A DNA stretch of 64,000 nt from Bacillus sp. Marseille-P3661 (GCF_900240995.1 NZ_LT965953.1:765303-829302), one strand, 5' to 3'; counted from the first letter of the stretch, positions 41,138 through 51,628 are shown. Numbers and translations: made by a program. Notes: generated by a model not told the origin, from the sequence alone.

Positions 41138-41246
41138 ATAGGGAGAATTTCTAAGCTTTTTGTGTTTGAGTTAATAAGTCGGTAACCAAGGTGAGGATTG
41201 GTAAAAAGGTAATCGAGCCTGTAAAGCTAGGAATTGTTGTGCACGA

Positions 41247-42560
41247 GTAATGAATAGTGGTTAATCGATACTGTGAAGGCAAAAAGAGTTTGTAAGAGGT
41301 AACGAATAGTGGTTAATCGATACCGTGAAGGCAAAAAGAGTTTGTAAGAGGTAACGAATAGTGGTTAATCGATACTGTGAAGGCAAAAAGAGTTTGTAAG
41401 AGGTAACGAATAGTGGTTAATCGTCCCGTGAAGGCAAAAAGAGTTTGTAAGAGGTAACGAATAGTGGTTAATCGATACTGTGAAGGCAAAAAGAGTTTGT
41501 AAGAGGTAACGAATAGTGGTTAATCGTTCCCGTGAAGGCAAAAAGAGTTTGTAAGAGGTAACGAATAGTGGTTAATCGATACTGTGAAGGCAAAAAGAGT
41601 TTGTAAGAGGTAACGAATAGTGGTTAATCGATACCGTGAAGGCAAAAAAAGAATGGTAGTGGTAACGAATAGCGGATAATCGTTACCGGCAAGGCAAAAA
41701 AAGAGTGGCAGCGGTAACGAAAAGCGGATAATCGTTACCGGCAAGGCAAAAAAAGAGTGGCAGCGGTAACGAAAAGCGATTAATCGTGCCCATAAAAGCC
41801 AAAAAAGCGAAGTAGTGGTAACGAAAAGCAGTTAATCGTGCCCGTAAAAGCCAAAAAAGCGAAGTAGTGGTAACGAATAGCAGCTAATCGTTCCCGTCAA
41901 AGCCAAAAAAGAATGGTAGCGGTAACGAAAAGCGATTAATCGTGCCCGTCAAAGCAAAAAAAGAGTGGTAGTGGTAACGAATAGCGGATAATCGTTCCCG
42001 TCAAAACCAAAAAAGAATGGTAGCGGTAACGAAAAGCGATTAATCGTGCCCGTCAAAGCAAAAAAAGAGTGGTAGTGGTAACGAATAGCGGATAATCGTT
42101 ACCAGCAAGGCAAAAAAAAGAATGGTAACGGTAACGAATAGCAGTTAATCGTGCCCGTAAAAGCCAAAAAAGCGAAGTAGTGGTAACGAATAGCAGCTAA
42201 TCGTGCCCGTCAAAGCAAAAAAAGAGTGGCAGTGGTAACGAATAGCGGATAATCGTTACCGGCAAGGCAAAAAAAAGAATGGTAACGGTAACGAATAGCG
42301 GTTAATCGTTCCCGTAAAAGCCAAAAAAGCGAAGTAGTGGTAACGAAAAGCAGTTAATCGTGCCCATAAAAGCCAAAAAAGCGAAGTAGTGGTAACGAAT
42401 AGCGATTAATCGTTCCCGTAAAAGCCAAAAAAGCGAAGTAGTGGTAACGAAAAGCAGTTAATCGTGCCCATAAAAGCCAAAAAAGCGAAGTAGTGGTAAC
42501 GAATAGAGGTCAATCGTGCCCGTAAAATCAAAAAAACGACGTAGCGGTAACGAATCGCAC
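41247..42560. repeat. tandem array of about 25 units of 52 bp
   Basis: Units start at GTAACGA-type cores at 41247, 41299, 41351, 41403, 41453, 41505, 41558, 41610, 41662, 41714, 41766, 41818, 41870, 41922, 41974, 42026, 42078, 42131, 42183, 42235, 42288, 42340, 42392, 42444, 42496, and a decayed last one at 42547. The period is 52 bp (range 50-53). The first seven to eight units are near identical (tail AGTTTGTAAGAG). Later units fall into types with tails GCGAAGTAGTG, GAATGGTAGCG and GAGTGGTAGTG, often alternating as dimers. In four units (41662, 41714, 42078, 42235) GGTAACGA pairs with TCGTTACC across 11 bases. The whole unit is conserved, so there are no spacers. A 52-bp period shifts frame each unit and TAA recurs, so it does not encode a repeat protein. 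The function is unknown. Confidence 0.92.
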
Positions 42561-42768
42561 TAAATTAATGCTCGTAAATACACTAAATGTACAGTAATCT
42601 CAACAAATACCATCTTATCGAATCGCAAATCGAAACAAAGCCTGAACAGTCTACAAGGAAGCAACATGCAATAACTCCTCTAAAAAAGTATCTCACCCTC
42701 CTTCCTTGTATTTAAAACGAGAAATTGCTAAACTATATAGCAAATAATCCCAAGCATGGGGTGCTTAT

Positions 42769-43794
42769 ATGAGAAAAAATGAAAAAACAAACCGAAACAA
42801 TATTGTACCTTTTCCCAATTTGGAACAACGGCTTTTAGATAAGGGGATGCAGGCTTTAAAAGACCGAGAGTTTAAAGAGGCGCTGCAGTTTTTTAATCAA
42901 TTAACGAATCAAAGTCAACAGTATCCTGAAGTAGAAATTGGGATTGTCGTTTGTTTGCTCGAACTAGGTTTATATGAAGATGCAAAAGCCAAATGTGAAC
43001 GTTTATTAAATGAGGATATTGGAGATTACTTTAATGTTTTACAAATTTACATTAATATTTTGATTCAACTCGCTGAATATGAAACCGTTGTTCATACGCT
43101 TGAAGTTATATTTGAGGAAGAAAGGGTGCCAACTGAACAAGCGGAAACGCTTTTTCATTTACTAGAGTTTTCAAGGAGAAAGTTAGAAAACGATGAACAT
43201 CAGGAGATTGTGGAGCTATCAGATATCAAATTATTAGAGCCACAATTATTATATGGAGAGATAGATCAACAGTTATTGGCTATCCATAAACTAAGGGAGT
43301 ACACCAATATTGAATTAGTAATTGATTCTATTAAAGGTATTCTAAAAGATTCGGCATATCACCCTATAGTTCAATCGATGTTGCTTCAATTATTAATGGA
43401 AAAAAAAGTGAATGAAATTATCACTGTTAAAAAGTTGAAACGATCTATAAAAGTAAATCCTTGTGAAATAAATAGTAGCTTTGAACAACCATTTACACAA
43501 GAAGTATTAAATAGGCTTGATGATGTATTGGGACAGGAAAATCCAACCTTATTTGAGTCAGTAAAACAGCTTTGGGAACAATACTTATTTGCGATTTTCC
43601 CTTTTGACCCTGCTCCAAAAAATTCATCTGTTTGGGCTGCTGCATTACATAGAACTGGTTATGAGTTATATGGAATCGATATTTTAATTGAAGAGTTAGC
43701 TGAAAGCTATGACGTTGAAGAAAAATTGCTATTGAAAGCTAGTATAAGCTTGATTGAGTTGGAAAAAGTTTCAAACCTTGGAATAAACCTATGA
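42769..43794 (+). CDS. ysoA: TPR-repeat protein YsoA
   Basis: A 341-residue cytoplasmic protein. The first 120 residues look like tetratricopeptide repeats (MQALKDREFKEALQFFNQL, VCLLELGLYEDAKAKCERLL and ILIQLAEYETVVHTLEVIF fit the helix pattern). The rest is helical and acidic without a motif I recognise. Length and position between leuD and tig match ysoA of B. subtilis. No function is established. The ribosome site is GGGGTGC. The repeat array lies directly upstream and might be part of its 5' region. Confidence 0.85.
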   Translation: MRKNEKTNRNNIVPFPNLEQRLLDKGMQALKDREFKEALQFFNQLTNQSQQYPEVEIGIVVCLLELGLYEDAKAKCERLLNEDIGDYFNVLQIYINILIQLAEYETVVHTLEVIFEEERVPTEQAETLFHLLEFSRRKLENDEHQEIVELSDIKLLEPQLLYGEIDQQLLAIHKLREYTNIELVIDSIKGILKDSAYHPIVQSMLLQLLMEKKVNEIITVKKLKRSIKVNPCEINSSFEQPFTQEVLNRLDDVLGQENPTLFESVKQLWEQYLFAIFPFDPAPKNSSVWAAALHRTGYELYGIDILIEELAESYDVEEKLLLKASISLIELEKVSNLGINL

Positions 43795-43814
43795 AAAAAG
43801 AATTGTTTACTTTA

Positions 43815-43842
43815 TTGAAAGCTTTAAGTTCTGTGTTATAAT
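43815..43842 (+). promoter_or_regulatory. sigma-A promoter of tig
   Basis: TTGAAA, a 16-bp spacer and perfect TATAAT; start near 43849, about 120 bases before tig. Confidence 0.7.
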
Positions 43843-43970
43843 GTAATGGTTGTAATGAGAAATTATACATAATAGATCCTATCATAAATTTTATGAAACT
43901 TGTTGAATGATTAGTACATACAAGCGGATCACTATTAAAAGAGAATTAATTATGTTGGAGGGAAATATAA

Positions 43971-45257
43971 ATGTCTGCAAAATGGGAAAAACAAGAAGGT
44001 AATAAAGGCGTGTTAACAGTTGAAGTTGACGCTGCACAAGTTGATCAAGGGATTGATCAAGCATTTAAAAAGGTTGTAACACAAGTAAATATTCCTGGAT
44101 TCCGTAAAGGTAAAGTACCACGTAAGATTTTCGAACAACGCTTTGGTGTTGAATCATTATATCAAGATGCTTTAGATATCATCTTGCCACAAGCTTATAG
44201 CAGTGCTATAGAAGAAACTGGTATTGAACCTGTTGATTATCCTGAACTAGATGTTCAACAATTAGAACAAGGCAAAAATTTAATTTTTACAGCTACTGTT
44301 GTAGTTAAACCAGAAGTTCAATTAGGTGAATACAAAGGGCTTGAAGTTGAAGCTGTAGATACTACTGTTACTGATGAAGATGTAGATGCTGAATTAAAAA
44401 GCTTACAAGAAAGAAATGCTGAGTTAGTTGTGAAAGAAGATGGCGCTATTGAAAATGGCGATTCAGTTGTTCTTGATTTCGAAGGTTTTGTTGATGGTGA
44501 GGCATTCGAAGGCGGACAAGCTGATAACTACTCATTAGAAATTGGCTCAGGTTCATTTATCCCTGGATTCGAAGATCAAATGATTGGTATGAAAACTGGT
44601 GAAGAAAAAGATGTTAACGTAACATTCCCAGAAGAATATCATGCTGAAGAATTAGCTGGCAAACCTGCTGTATTTAAGGTTAAGGTTCATGAAATTAAGT
44701 CTAAGCAATTACCTGAATTAGACGATGAATTTGCAAAAGATGTGGATGATGAAGTAGAAACTCTTGCTGAGCTAAAAAATAAATTAAAAGAAAAGCTTGA
44801 AGCTGATAAAAAGCACCAAGCTGAGCATACTAAGCGTGATGCGGTTGTAGAAAAAGCAGCAGAAAATGCAACGATTGATATTCCAGAAGCTATGATAAAC
44901 TCTGAATTAGATCGTATGTTAAAAGAATTCGAACAACGTTTACAAATGCAAGGTATGAACCTAGAACTATACTATCAATTCAGTGGAACAGATGAAGCTG
45001 CACTGCGTGAGCAAATGAAAACAGACGCTGAAAAACGTGTAAGAGTAAACTTAGTTCTTGAAGCGATTGTTAAAGCTGAGGATATTACAGTATCTGAAGA
45101 AGATATTAATGCTGAATATGAAAATCTTGCTTCTATGTACCAAACAACAGCTGAAAATGTGAAACAAATGCTTGGTAATAACGATGTAGTTTCAGAAGAT
45201 TTGAAATACAGAAAAGCAATTGACTTCCTTGTAGAAAGTAGCAAGGTTAAGGCATAA
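43971..45257 (+). CDS. tig: trigger factor
   Basis: Trigger factor, 428 residues, the ribosome-bound chaperone and prolyl isomerase. N-terminal ribosome-binding domain with the signature [17 protein letters not shown] (about residues 44-60). FKBP-type isomerase domain (about 155-245, with [20 protein letters not shown] and [17 protein letters not shown] in parts). C-terminal chaperone arms (about 250-428), rich in Lys and Glu. TGGAGGG precedes the ATG. Followed by a terminator; clpX is a separate unit. Confidence 0.98.
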   Translation: MSAKWEKQEGNKGVLTVEVDAAQVDQGIDQAFKKVVTQVNIPGFRKGKVPRKIFEQRFGVESLYQDALDIILPQAYSSAIEETGIEPVDYPELDVQQLEQGKNLIFTATVVVKPEVQLGEYKGLEVEAVDTTVTDEDVDAELKSLQERNAELVVKEDGAIENGDSVVLDFEGFVDGEAFEGGQADNYSLEIGSGSFIPGFEDQMIGMKTGEEKDVNVTFPEEYHAEELAGKPAVFKVKVHEIKSKQLPELDDEFAKDVDDEVETLAELKNKLKEKLEADKKHQAEHTKRDAVVEKAAENATIDIPEAMINSELDRMLKEFEQRLQMQGMNLELYYQFSGTDEAALREQMKTDAEKRVRVNLVLEAIVKAEDITVSEEDINAEYENLASMYQTTAENVKQMLGNNDVVSEDLKYRKAIDFLVESSKVKA

Positions 45258-45268
45258 TAAATTTTAAA

Positions 45269-45302
45269 AAAACAAGGCGCGAAAAGTCGTGCCTTGTTTT
45301 AC
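45269..45302 (+). terminator. terminator of tig
   Basis: 10-bp stem AAAACAAGGC/GCCTTGTTTT with extra GCG/CGT pairing inside. Confidence 0.82.
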
Positions 45303-45326
45303 ACTATATAGAAAAAAAAGTATAAT
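45298..45326 (+). promoter_or_regulatory. promoter in the tig-clpX gap
   Basis: TTTACA, a 17-bp spacer and perfect TATAAT. The -35 overlaps the T-run of the tig terminator. Start near 45333. No coding gene follows within 400 bases. Confidence 0.6.
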
Positions 45327-45332
45327 GGTAGT

Positions 45333-45401
45333 AACTAGGGTATAAACAAATATATCGGATTTCACATCTTGTGGAATCCGGTTTTTATAAACATAACCCT
45401 A
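45333..45401 (+). ncRNA. possible small structured RNA between tig and clpX
   Basis: Downstream of the promoter at 45298-45326 lies an 11-bp hairpin CGGATTTCACA (45356-45366) / TGTGGAATCCG (45370-45380), followed by GTTTTTA, enclosed by an outer TAGGGT (45336) / ACCCTA (45396) pair. This could be a short RNA of about 55-70 bases or an early terminated leader. No Rfam family is recognised. Confidence 0.4.
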
Positions 45402-45737
45402 AAAATATTCACTTACGACTGAATAAATAATCTATGTATGAAGAGGAGGAGAACGTGAAAGGATAAATAAGGTTCAGTTTTTTGCACTACCTACATATAC
45501 ATATAAAACAAGTACCATCAAATTATGTCTAAGAGAAAAAACGGACAATCAGTATTAAGCTGTAGTAGAAATAATTACTTGTATACTTTGACCATTAACC
45601 GCTAATACATAACTCAAGGTATATTATTAACAGTTTAATTTCTAGATGTGGTACAATGCATTACATAACTGTATAGAAAATTTTGAAAATAAGGATAGCA
45701 CCTTAGTTTTTTGTAATTATAGGTAAGGGGTGATAGT
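45402..45737 (+). other. rest of the tig-clpX gap
   Basis: No normal gene. A strong ribosome site AGGAGG (45444-45449) stands 5 bases before GTGAAAGGATAA, a frame of only three codons. A candidate clpX promoter lies at 45649-45657 (TGGTACAAT, extended -10). The remainder is AT-rich. Confidence 0.5.
45649..45657 (+). promoter_or_regulatory. extended -10 promoter of clpX
   Basis: TGGTACAAT, about 80 bases before the clpX start; the -35 region is poor. Confidence 0.5.
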
Positions 45738-47018
45738 ATGTTTAAATTTAATGACGAAAAGGGACAGTTAAAATGTTCTTTCTGTGGTAAAACACAGGAT
45801 CAAGTCCGTAAATTAGTAGCGGGTCCTGGTGTATATATATGTGATGAGTGTATTGAGCTTTGCACCGAGATTGTTGAAGAAGAGCTTGGTACAGAAGAAG
45901 AAGTGGAGTTTAAGGATGTACCGAAGCCAAAGGATATCCGTGAGATTCTTAATGACTATGTAATTGGTCAAGAAGCGGCAAAAAAATCATTATCAGTTGC
46001 TGTTTATAATCATTATAAAAGGATTAATTCGAACAGTAAGGTTGACGATGTAGAACTATCAAAAAGTAATATTGTGATGATTGGGCCAACAGGAAGTGGT
46101 AAAACATTGTTAGCTCAAACATTGGCGAGAATATTAAACGTACCGTTTGCTATTGCAGATGCTACATCCTTAACAGAAGCTGGTTATGTTGGGGAAGACG
46201 TTGAAAATATTCTACTTAAATTAATTCAGGCAGCTGACTACGATGTGGAAAAAGCTGAAAAAGGCATTATTTATATTGATGAAATTGATAAAGTTGCTCG
46301 TAAGTCTGAAAATCCTTCCATTACTCGAGATGTATCAGGTGAAGGTGTTCAGCAAGCACTATTAAAAATATTAGAAGGAACGGTTGCAAGTGTACCTCCA
46401 CAAGGTGGCCGTAAGCACCCACATCAAGAATTTATTCAAATTGACACTACGAATATCCTCTTTATTTGTGGGGGAGCTTTTGATGGAGTTGAACAAATTA
46501 TTAAACGCCGCTTAGGTAAGAAAGTAATCGGTTTTGGTACGGATAGCAAACAAGATGAACTATCTCAAAAAGAATTATTATCAAAGGTTTTACCAGAAGA
46601 CTTACTTCGTTTTGGTTTAATTCCAGAGTTTATCGGGCGTTTACCGGTTATTGCAAACCTTGAGCAATTAGACGAAGAGGCGCTAGTGCAAATTCTAACT
46701 AAACCTAAGAATGCATTAGTTAAGCAATATCAGAAAATGCTTGAACTTGATGATGTAGAACTTGAATTTGAAGATGCAGCGCTTGTAGAAATTGCTAAGA
46801 AAGCAATTGAAAGAAAAACGGGTGCTCGCGGTTTACGTTCTATTATCGAGGGTATCATGCTAGATGTCATGTTTGATTTGCCATCACGTGATGATATTGA
46901 AAAATGTGTGATTACGGCTGAAACGGTGAAGGAAGAAGCCGGAGCGACATTAATAATGAAAGATGGCACGAGCGTTGAATTTGCCAATAAAGCTCAAACA
47001 CCTAGAGAAACAGCTTAA
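45738..47018 (+). CDS. clpX: ATP-dependent Clp protease ATP-binding subunit ClpX
   Basis: ClpX, 426 residues, the AAA+ unfoldase that feeds ClpP. N-terminal zinc-binding domain with four Cys (CSFCGK and CDECIELC). Walker A GPTGSGKT (about 117), Walker [10 protein letters not shown], a pore loop GYVGED, sensor 1 region [10 protein letters not shown] with the IGF-type loop [11 protein letters not shown] that docks on ClpP, and sensor 2 [18 protein letters not shown] precedes the ATG. Own terminator; lonB is separately controlled. Confidence 0.98.
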   Translation: MFKFNDEKGQLKCSFCGKTQDQVRKLVAGPGVYICDECIELCTEIVEEELGTEEEVEFKDVPKPKDIREILNDYVIGQEAAKKSLSVAVYNHYKRINSNSKVDDVELSKSNIVMIGPTGSGKTLLAQTLARILNVPFAIADATSLTEAGYVGEDVENILLKLIQAADYDVEKAEKGIIYIDEIDKVARKSENPSITRDVSGEGVQQALLKILEGTVASVPPQGGRKHPHQEFIQIDTTNILFICGGAFDGVEQIIKRRLGKKVIGFGTDSKQDELSQKELLSKVLPEDLLRFGLIPEFIGRLPVIANLEQLDEEALVQILTKPKNALVKQYQKMLELDDVELEFEDAALVEIAKKAIERKTGARGLRSIIEGIMLDVMFDLPSRDDIEKCVITAETVKEEAGATLIMKDGTSVEFANKAQTPRETA

Positions 47019-47051
47019 AGTAATTCAATAACGTTTTACACGCACGTATAG

Positions 47052-47090
47052 AAAAGGCTAACTCATCTGGAGTTAGCCTTTTTTTTCCAC
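47052..47090 (+). terminator. terminator of clpX
   Basis: 13-bp perfect stem AAAAGGCTAACTC/GAGTTAGCCTTTT with a 5-base loop and eight or more T. Confidence 0.9.
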
Positions 47091-47111
47091 CATGATTTAC
47101 GATAAAAAATT

Positions 47112-47141
47112 GTTTATTGAAACCACTGCACGGAGATACTA
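47112..47141 (+). promoter_or_regulatory. sigma-F promoter of lonB
   Basis: GTTTA (47112-47116), a 15-bp spacer and GGAGATACTA (47132-47141) match the sigma-F consensus GYWTA-N15-GGNRANANTW at every position. lonB of B. subtilis is a known forespore (sigma-F) gene. Confidence 0.85.
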
Positions 47142-47197
47142 GGAATTAAGTGACGAAAAAGGTAAAACATACATCACGCAGTGCAGGAGGGTAAATA

Positions 47198-48898
47198 ATG
47201 GATTGGACAGGTATTGCTTTGTTTGTTCAACTGTTTTTTGGTATTGTAATTGGTCTCTATTTTTGGAATTTACTACGAAATCAACGCACTCAAAAAGTTT
47301 CAATTGATAGGGAATCACGCAAGGAGATGGAAGAACTTCGGAAATTACGCTCGATATCATTAACCGAACCTTTAGCTGAAAAGGTTAGACCATCTTCATT
47401 TAAAGATATTGTTGGCCAACAGGATGGAATTCGATCTTTAAGAGCTGCAATTTGTGGACCTAACCCACAACATGTAATAATCTATGGACCACCTGGTGTT
47501 GGTAAAACAGCTGCTGCAAGATTGGTACTTGAAGAGGCAAAGAGAAATAAAAAGACGCCATTCAAGCAAGAAGCAGTATTTATCGAATTAGATGCAACTA
47601 CGGCTCGCTTTGATGAAAGAGGAATTGCGGACCCTCTTATTGGGTCTGTTCATGATCCAATTTATCAGGGTGCCGGTGCAATGGGGCAAGCTGGAATTCC
47701 TCAACCCAAACAAGGTGCAGTTACAAACGCACATGGCGGTATATTATTTATTGATGAAATTGGTGAGCTGCACCCAATTCAAATGAATAAGCTGCTTAAG
47801 GTATTAGAGGATCGTAAAGTATTTCTAGAAAGTGCGTATTATAGTGAAGAAAATACTCAGATTCCAGCGCATATACATGATATTTTTAAAAATGGTTTAC
47901 CGGCTGATTTTCGTATGATAGGTGCTACTACAAGAACACCTGAAGAAATTCCACCAGCAATTCGCTCAAGATGCTTAGAAGTATTTTTCAGGGAATTAGA
48001 ACCTCAGGAAATAGCGAAGGTAGCTAGTAATGCTGCAAATAAAATTGCGTTAGATATTTCTCAAGAAGGAATTGATATAGTTTCACGATATGCGAAAAAT
48101 GGACGAGAAGCGGTAAATTTAATACAAATTGCAGCAGGCCTTGCAATTTCAGAGGATCGAACCAATATATCAGAGCGTGAAATTGAATGGGTTATACACT
48201 CAAGTCAGTTAACGCCACGATATGAGAAAAAGATCCATGCTGAGCCTAAAATTGGTCTGGTTAATGGTTTAGCTGTTTTTGGACCGAATATGGGTGCATT
48301 ACTCGAAATAGAGGTCTCAGTCATACCTGCTAAAGACAAAGGAACAATTAATATTACGGGGATCGTTGAAGAAGAGAGTATTGGAAATCAAGGTAAATCC
48401 ATTCGACGGAAGAGTATGGCAAAAGGATCTATTGAAAATGTTGTAACTGTATTACGGGCTATGGGAGTACCGGCAAAAGATTATGACATTCATGTAAACT
48501 TTCCTGGTGGGATTCCAGTTGATGGTCCGTCTGCAGGGGTTGCAATGGCAACAGGTATATATTCGGCCATACATAAGCAATTAGTTGATAATACGTATGC
48601 CTTTACAGGTGAAATAAGTATTCATGGAAACGTTAAACCTGTTGGTGGTGTAATGGCAAAAGTTAAAGCAGCAAAGCAAGCAGGTGCCAAGAAGGTATTT
48701 ATTCCAAAAGAGAATTACCAATCGATTTTAGATGAGATAGAAGGAATTGAAATTATACCTGTTGAACATTTAACAGAAGTGTTTGGACCTGTGTTTAAAC
48801 AAATTAACCTAGAAAAGGATAATCAACAAGGAGCTATGGATGAGGCTATACCGGCATCTAGTTCAGCTGACATAAATCCACCAGCAACATCAATTTAA
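47198..48898 (+). CDS. lonB: ATP-dependent protease LonB, forespore type
   Basis: LonB, 566 residues. An N-terminal transmembrane helix (about 5-25) anchors it. AAA+ domain with Walker A GPPGVGKT (about 98) and Walker B GGILFIDEIGEL. C-terminal Lon protease domain with the catalytic Ser in VDGPSAGVAMATG (about 446) and Lys in KVKAAKQAGAKKVFIPKEN (about 490). It lacks the long N-terminal domain of LonA. AGGAGGG precedes the ATG. The exact sigma-F promoter upstream implies forespore expression. Ends with a Ser/Ala-rich tail. Confidence 0.96.
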   Translation: MDWTGIALFVQLFFGIVIGLYFWNLLRNQRTQKVSIDRESRKEMEELRKLRSISLTEPLAEKVRPSSFKDIVGQQDGIRSLRAAICGPNPQHVIIYGPPGVGKTAAARLVLEEAKRNKKTPFKQEAVFIELDATTARFDERGIADPLIGSVHDPIYQGAGAMGQAGIPQPKQGAVTNAHGGILFIDEIGELHPIQMNKLLKVLEDRKVFLESAYYSEENTQIPAHIHDIFKNGLPADFRMIGATTRTPEEIPPAIRSRCLEVFFRELEPQEIAKVASNAANKIALDISQEGIDIVSRYAKNGREAVNLIQIAAGLAISEDRTNISEREIEWVIHSSQLTPRYEKKIHAEPKIGLVNGLAVFGPNMGALLEIEVSVIPAKDKGTINITGIVEEESIGNQGKSIRRKSMAKGSIENVVTVLRAMGVPAKDYDIHVNFPGGIPVDGPSAGVAMATGIYSAIHKQLVDNTYAFTGEISIHGNVKPVGGVMAKVKAAKQAGAKKVFIPKENYQSILDEIEGIEIIPVEHLTEVFGPVFKQINLEKDNQQGAMDEAIPASSSADINPPATSI

Positions 48899-48909
48899 GA
48901 TAATAAGGC

Positions 48910-48945
48910 GGCATGTGTTGACAACAAATCACACATGCCATTTCC
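48910..48945 (+). terminator. terminator of lonB
   Basis: Stem GGCATGTG/CACATGCC plus TGA/TCA inside, followed by ATTTCCTT; the T-run is weak. Confidence 0.65.
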
Positions 48946-49303
48946 TTGATGTGATTTGAAAATAAATTAATTTTGTATAGAACTGAAGAAGAAACTGTAG
49001 AATCATAGATACCTTAAGAATGGACAAGTATTGATTAAATAAGATAGAATTGTACAAAGATTATATTTGCTTTGCTTTTAGACGAGACGGTTTTATATAG
49101 TTTTTTATTAGTATTTGCATTGAAACAATCCTTTGTTGAAATACTATTAATTACTATTATTAAGTGCTGGAGTACAAAAAAGAAATTTTCAAGCATATTT
49201 TAGAGTATAGGCGTAAATTTTCTTCCGCTGACTAATGTCCGTCATTTTTAACAAGGAATAGTTGCTAGGGTGGTTTTTCTAAATTTTATGGAGGTGTACA
49301 TGT
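48946..49303 (+). other. lonB-lonA gap with candidate lonA promoter
   Basis: About 360 AT-rich bases with no gene. The best promoter candidate is TTGAAA (49120), 16 bp, TACTAT (49142-49147), leaving a leader of about 150 bases. I found no CtsR double heptad. Confidence 0.35.
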
Positions 49304-51628
49304 ATGACGAATAATAAAGAAAGTATCGTCCCCCTCCTTCCGCTGCGTGGTTTATTAGTATATCCGACGATGGTTCTACACTTGGATGTAGGAAGAGATA
49401 AGTCCGTCCAAGCGCTAGAGAAAGCCATGGTGGATGATCACCTAATTTTTTTAGCCACACAAAAAGAAGTTGGTGTTAATGATCCAGCGGAGGATGATAT
49501 ATTTGAAGTTGGAACTCTATCTAAAGTAAAGCAAATGCTTAAGCTTCCAAATGGAACGATCAGGGTTCTCGTAGAAGGATTAAAAAGGGCTAAAATCATC
49601 GAATATATAGATGAAGATGAAACATTCTTAGTAAAAATCGAGCATATTGAAGAAAACAATCAAGCTAATTCAGAAGAAAAAGCTTTAATGAGGACGTTAT
49701 TAAGTCAATTTGAACAATACATAAAATTATCAAAAAAGATTACAGCAGAGACCTATGCATCAGTTGCTGATATTGAAGAGCCAGGCCGAATGGCAGATAT
49801 AATTGCGTCTCATCTATCATTAAAGATAAAAGAAAAACAAGAAATCCTTGAAACGACCGATGTAAAAGACCGTCTTGAACGGATGATTTCATTAATAAAT
49901 AATGAAAAAGAAATACTTAACTTGGAAAAGAAAATAGGCCAACGTGTAAAACGATCGATGGAACGCACGCAAAAAGAATATTACTTGCGTGAACAAATGA
50001 AGGCTATTCAAAAAGAGCTAGGCGATAAAGAAGGAAAAACAGGTGAAGTTGAATCTTTAAAAGAAAAGATTGAAAATGCAAAAATGCCTGATCGCATTAG
50101 AGAAACCGCTCTAAAAGAGTTAGACCGTTTTGAGAAGATTCCAACGAGTTCAGCGGAAAGTTCTGTTATTCGAAATTATATTGATTGGTTATTAGCATTA
50201 CCGTGGCATGAAGAAACGGAAGATAATCTAGATATTAAAAATGCAGAAACCGTTCTTGACAAAGACCACTATGGCTTAGATAAAGTGAAAGAGCGTGTGC
50301 TTGAATATTTAGCTGTTCAGAAATTGACAAAATCATTAAAAGGTCCAATTTTATGTCTTGTTGGACCACCGGGTGTAGGAAAAACATCGTTAGCTCGTTC
50401 GATTGCAACAGCTTTGGATCGGAACTTTGTTCGTATTTCACTTGGAGGCGTGAGGGACGAAGCTGAGATTCGTGGACATCGTCGCACATATGTAGGAGCC
50501 ATGCCAGGACGAATTATTCAAGGCATGAAAAAAGCAAAAACGATCAATCCAGTATTTTTATTGGATGAAATCGATAAAATGTCTAGCGATTTTCGAGGAG
50601 ACCCTTCATCTGCAATGCTTGAAGTATTAGATCCTGAACAAAACTGGAATTTCAGTGATCATTATATTGAAGAAACATACGATCTTTCGAAGGTTATGTT
50701 TATTGCAACAGCCAACAACATTGGAACTATTCCAGGTCCATTGTTAGACCGGATGGAAGTGATTTCAATTGCAGGTTATACAGAGGTTGAAAAGCTTCAC
50801 ATTGCAAAAGATCACTTATTTCCAAAACAAGTTAAGGAACATGGTCTTGATAAAGGCAAGCTGCAAATTCGTGATGAGGCATTATTAATGCTAATTCGTA
50901 CTTATACAAGAGAAGCGGGTGTCAGGGGTTTAGAGAGACAGCTTGCAACGATTTGTCGTAAAGCTGCTCGCCTTGTAGTGTCTGAAGACCGTAAGCGAAT
51001 TATTATTACTGAAAAAAATCTGCAAGAGTTTCTAGGGAAACCAAGGTTTCGTTTTGGTCAAGCGGAGCTACAAGATCAAATTGGTGCGGTAACAGGCTTA
51101 GCTTATACAGCCGCGGGTGGTGACACCCTTTCTATTGAAGTATCGATTGTACCCGGTAAAGGGAAACTTACACTAACTGGTAAGCTTGGCGATGTGATGA
51201 AGGAATCTGCTCAAGCAGCATTTAGTTATATACGTTACCGAGCAAATGAGCTGAATATAGATCCGAATTTTCATGAGAAAAATGATATCCACATCCATGT
51301 ACCAGAAGGCGCAGTTCCGAAGGATGGCCCTTCAGCAGGTATCACAATGGCAACAGCACTAGTTTCTGCCTTAACAGGAAGAGCGGTTCGTAAAGAAGTG
51401 GGTATGACAGGAGAAATCACGTTACGAGGAAGAGTATTACCGATCGGTGGTTTAAAAGAAAAATCGTTAGCTGCACATAGAGCAGGGCTAAAAACAATCA
51501 TCATTCCGAAAGAAAATGAAAAGGACTTAGATGATATTCCTGAGAGTGTTCGCAATGATTTAGAATATATTCCAGTAGAACATTTAGATGAAGTGTTAAA
51601 ACACGCACTAACAGGAGAGAAACAATGA
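49304..51628 (+). CDS. lonA: ATP-dependent protease LonA
   Basis: LonA, 774 residues, the general ATP-dependent protease. N-terminal LAN substrate domain (about 8-205, [21 protein letters not shown] in part). Coiled coil (about 210-275). AAA+ domain with Walker A GPPGVGKT (about 355) and Walker [13 protein letters not shown]. Protease domain with the catalytic Ser in [14 protein letters not shown] (about 677) and Lys in [14 protein letters not shown] (about 720). GGAGGTG precedes the ATG. The stop overlaps the engB start (ATGA), so lonA-engB are coupled. Confidence 0.98.
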   Translation: MTNNKESIVPLLPLRGLLVYPTMVLHLDVGRDKSVQALEKAMVDDHLIFLATQKEVGVNDPAEDDIFEVGTLSKVKQMLKLPNGTIRVLVEGLKRAKIIEYIDEDETFLVKIEHIEENNQANSEEKALMRTLLSQFEQYIKLSKKITAETYASVADIEEPGRMADIIASHLSLKIKEKQEILETTDVKDRLERMISLINNEKEILNLEKKIGQRVKRSMERTQKEYYLREQMKAIQKELGDKEGKTGEVESLKEKIENAKMPDRIRETALKELDRFEKIPTSSAESSVIRNYIDWLLALPWHEETEDNLDIKNAETVLDKDHYGLDKVKERVLEYLAVQKLTKSLKGPILCLVGPPGVGKTSLARSIATALDRNFVRISLGGVRDEAEIRGHRRTYVGAMPGRIIQGMKKAKTINPVFLLDEIDKMSSDFRGDPSSAMLEVLDPEQNWNFSDHYIEETYDLSKVMFIATANNIGTIPGPLLDRMEVISIAGYTEVEKLHIAKDHLFPKQVKEHGLDKGKLQIRDEALLMLIRTYTREAGVRGLERQLATICRKAARLVVSEDRKRIIITEKNLQEFLGKPRFRFGQAELQDQIGAVTGLAYTAAGGDTLSIEVSIVPGKGKLTLTGKLGDVMKESAQAAFSYIRYRANELNIDPNFHEKNDIHIHVPEGAVPKDGPSAGITMATALVSALTGRAVRKEVGMTGEITLRGRVLPIGGLKEKSLAAHRAGLKTIIIPKENEKDLDDIPESVRNDLEYIPVEHLDEVLKHALTGEKQ

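Noticed and set aside
41520-41744. 74-codon minus-strand open frame in the tandem array
   Set aside because: No ribosome site; the 52-bp period shifts the frame each unit, so it is a chance opening.
41247-42560. CRISPR array
   Set aside because: The whole 52-bp unit is conserved, with no unique spacers and no cas genes nearby.
45587-45593. CtsR half-site TTTGACC upstream of clpX
   Set aside because: Only one heptad is present; CtsR needs a direct repeat.
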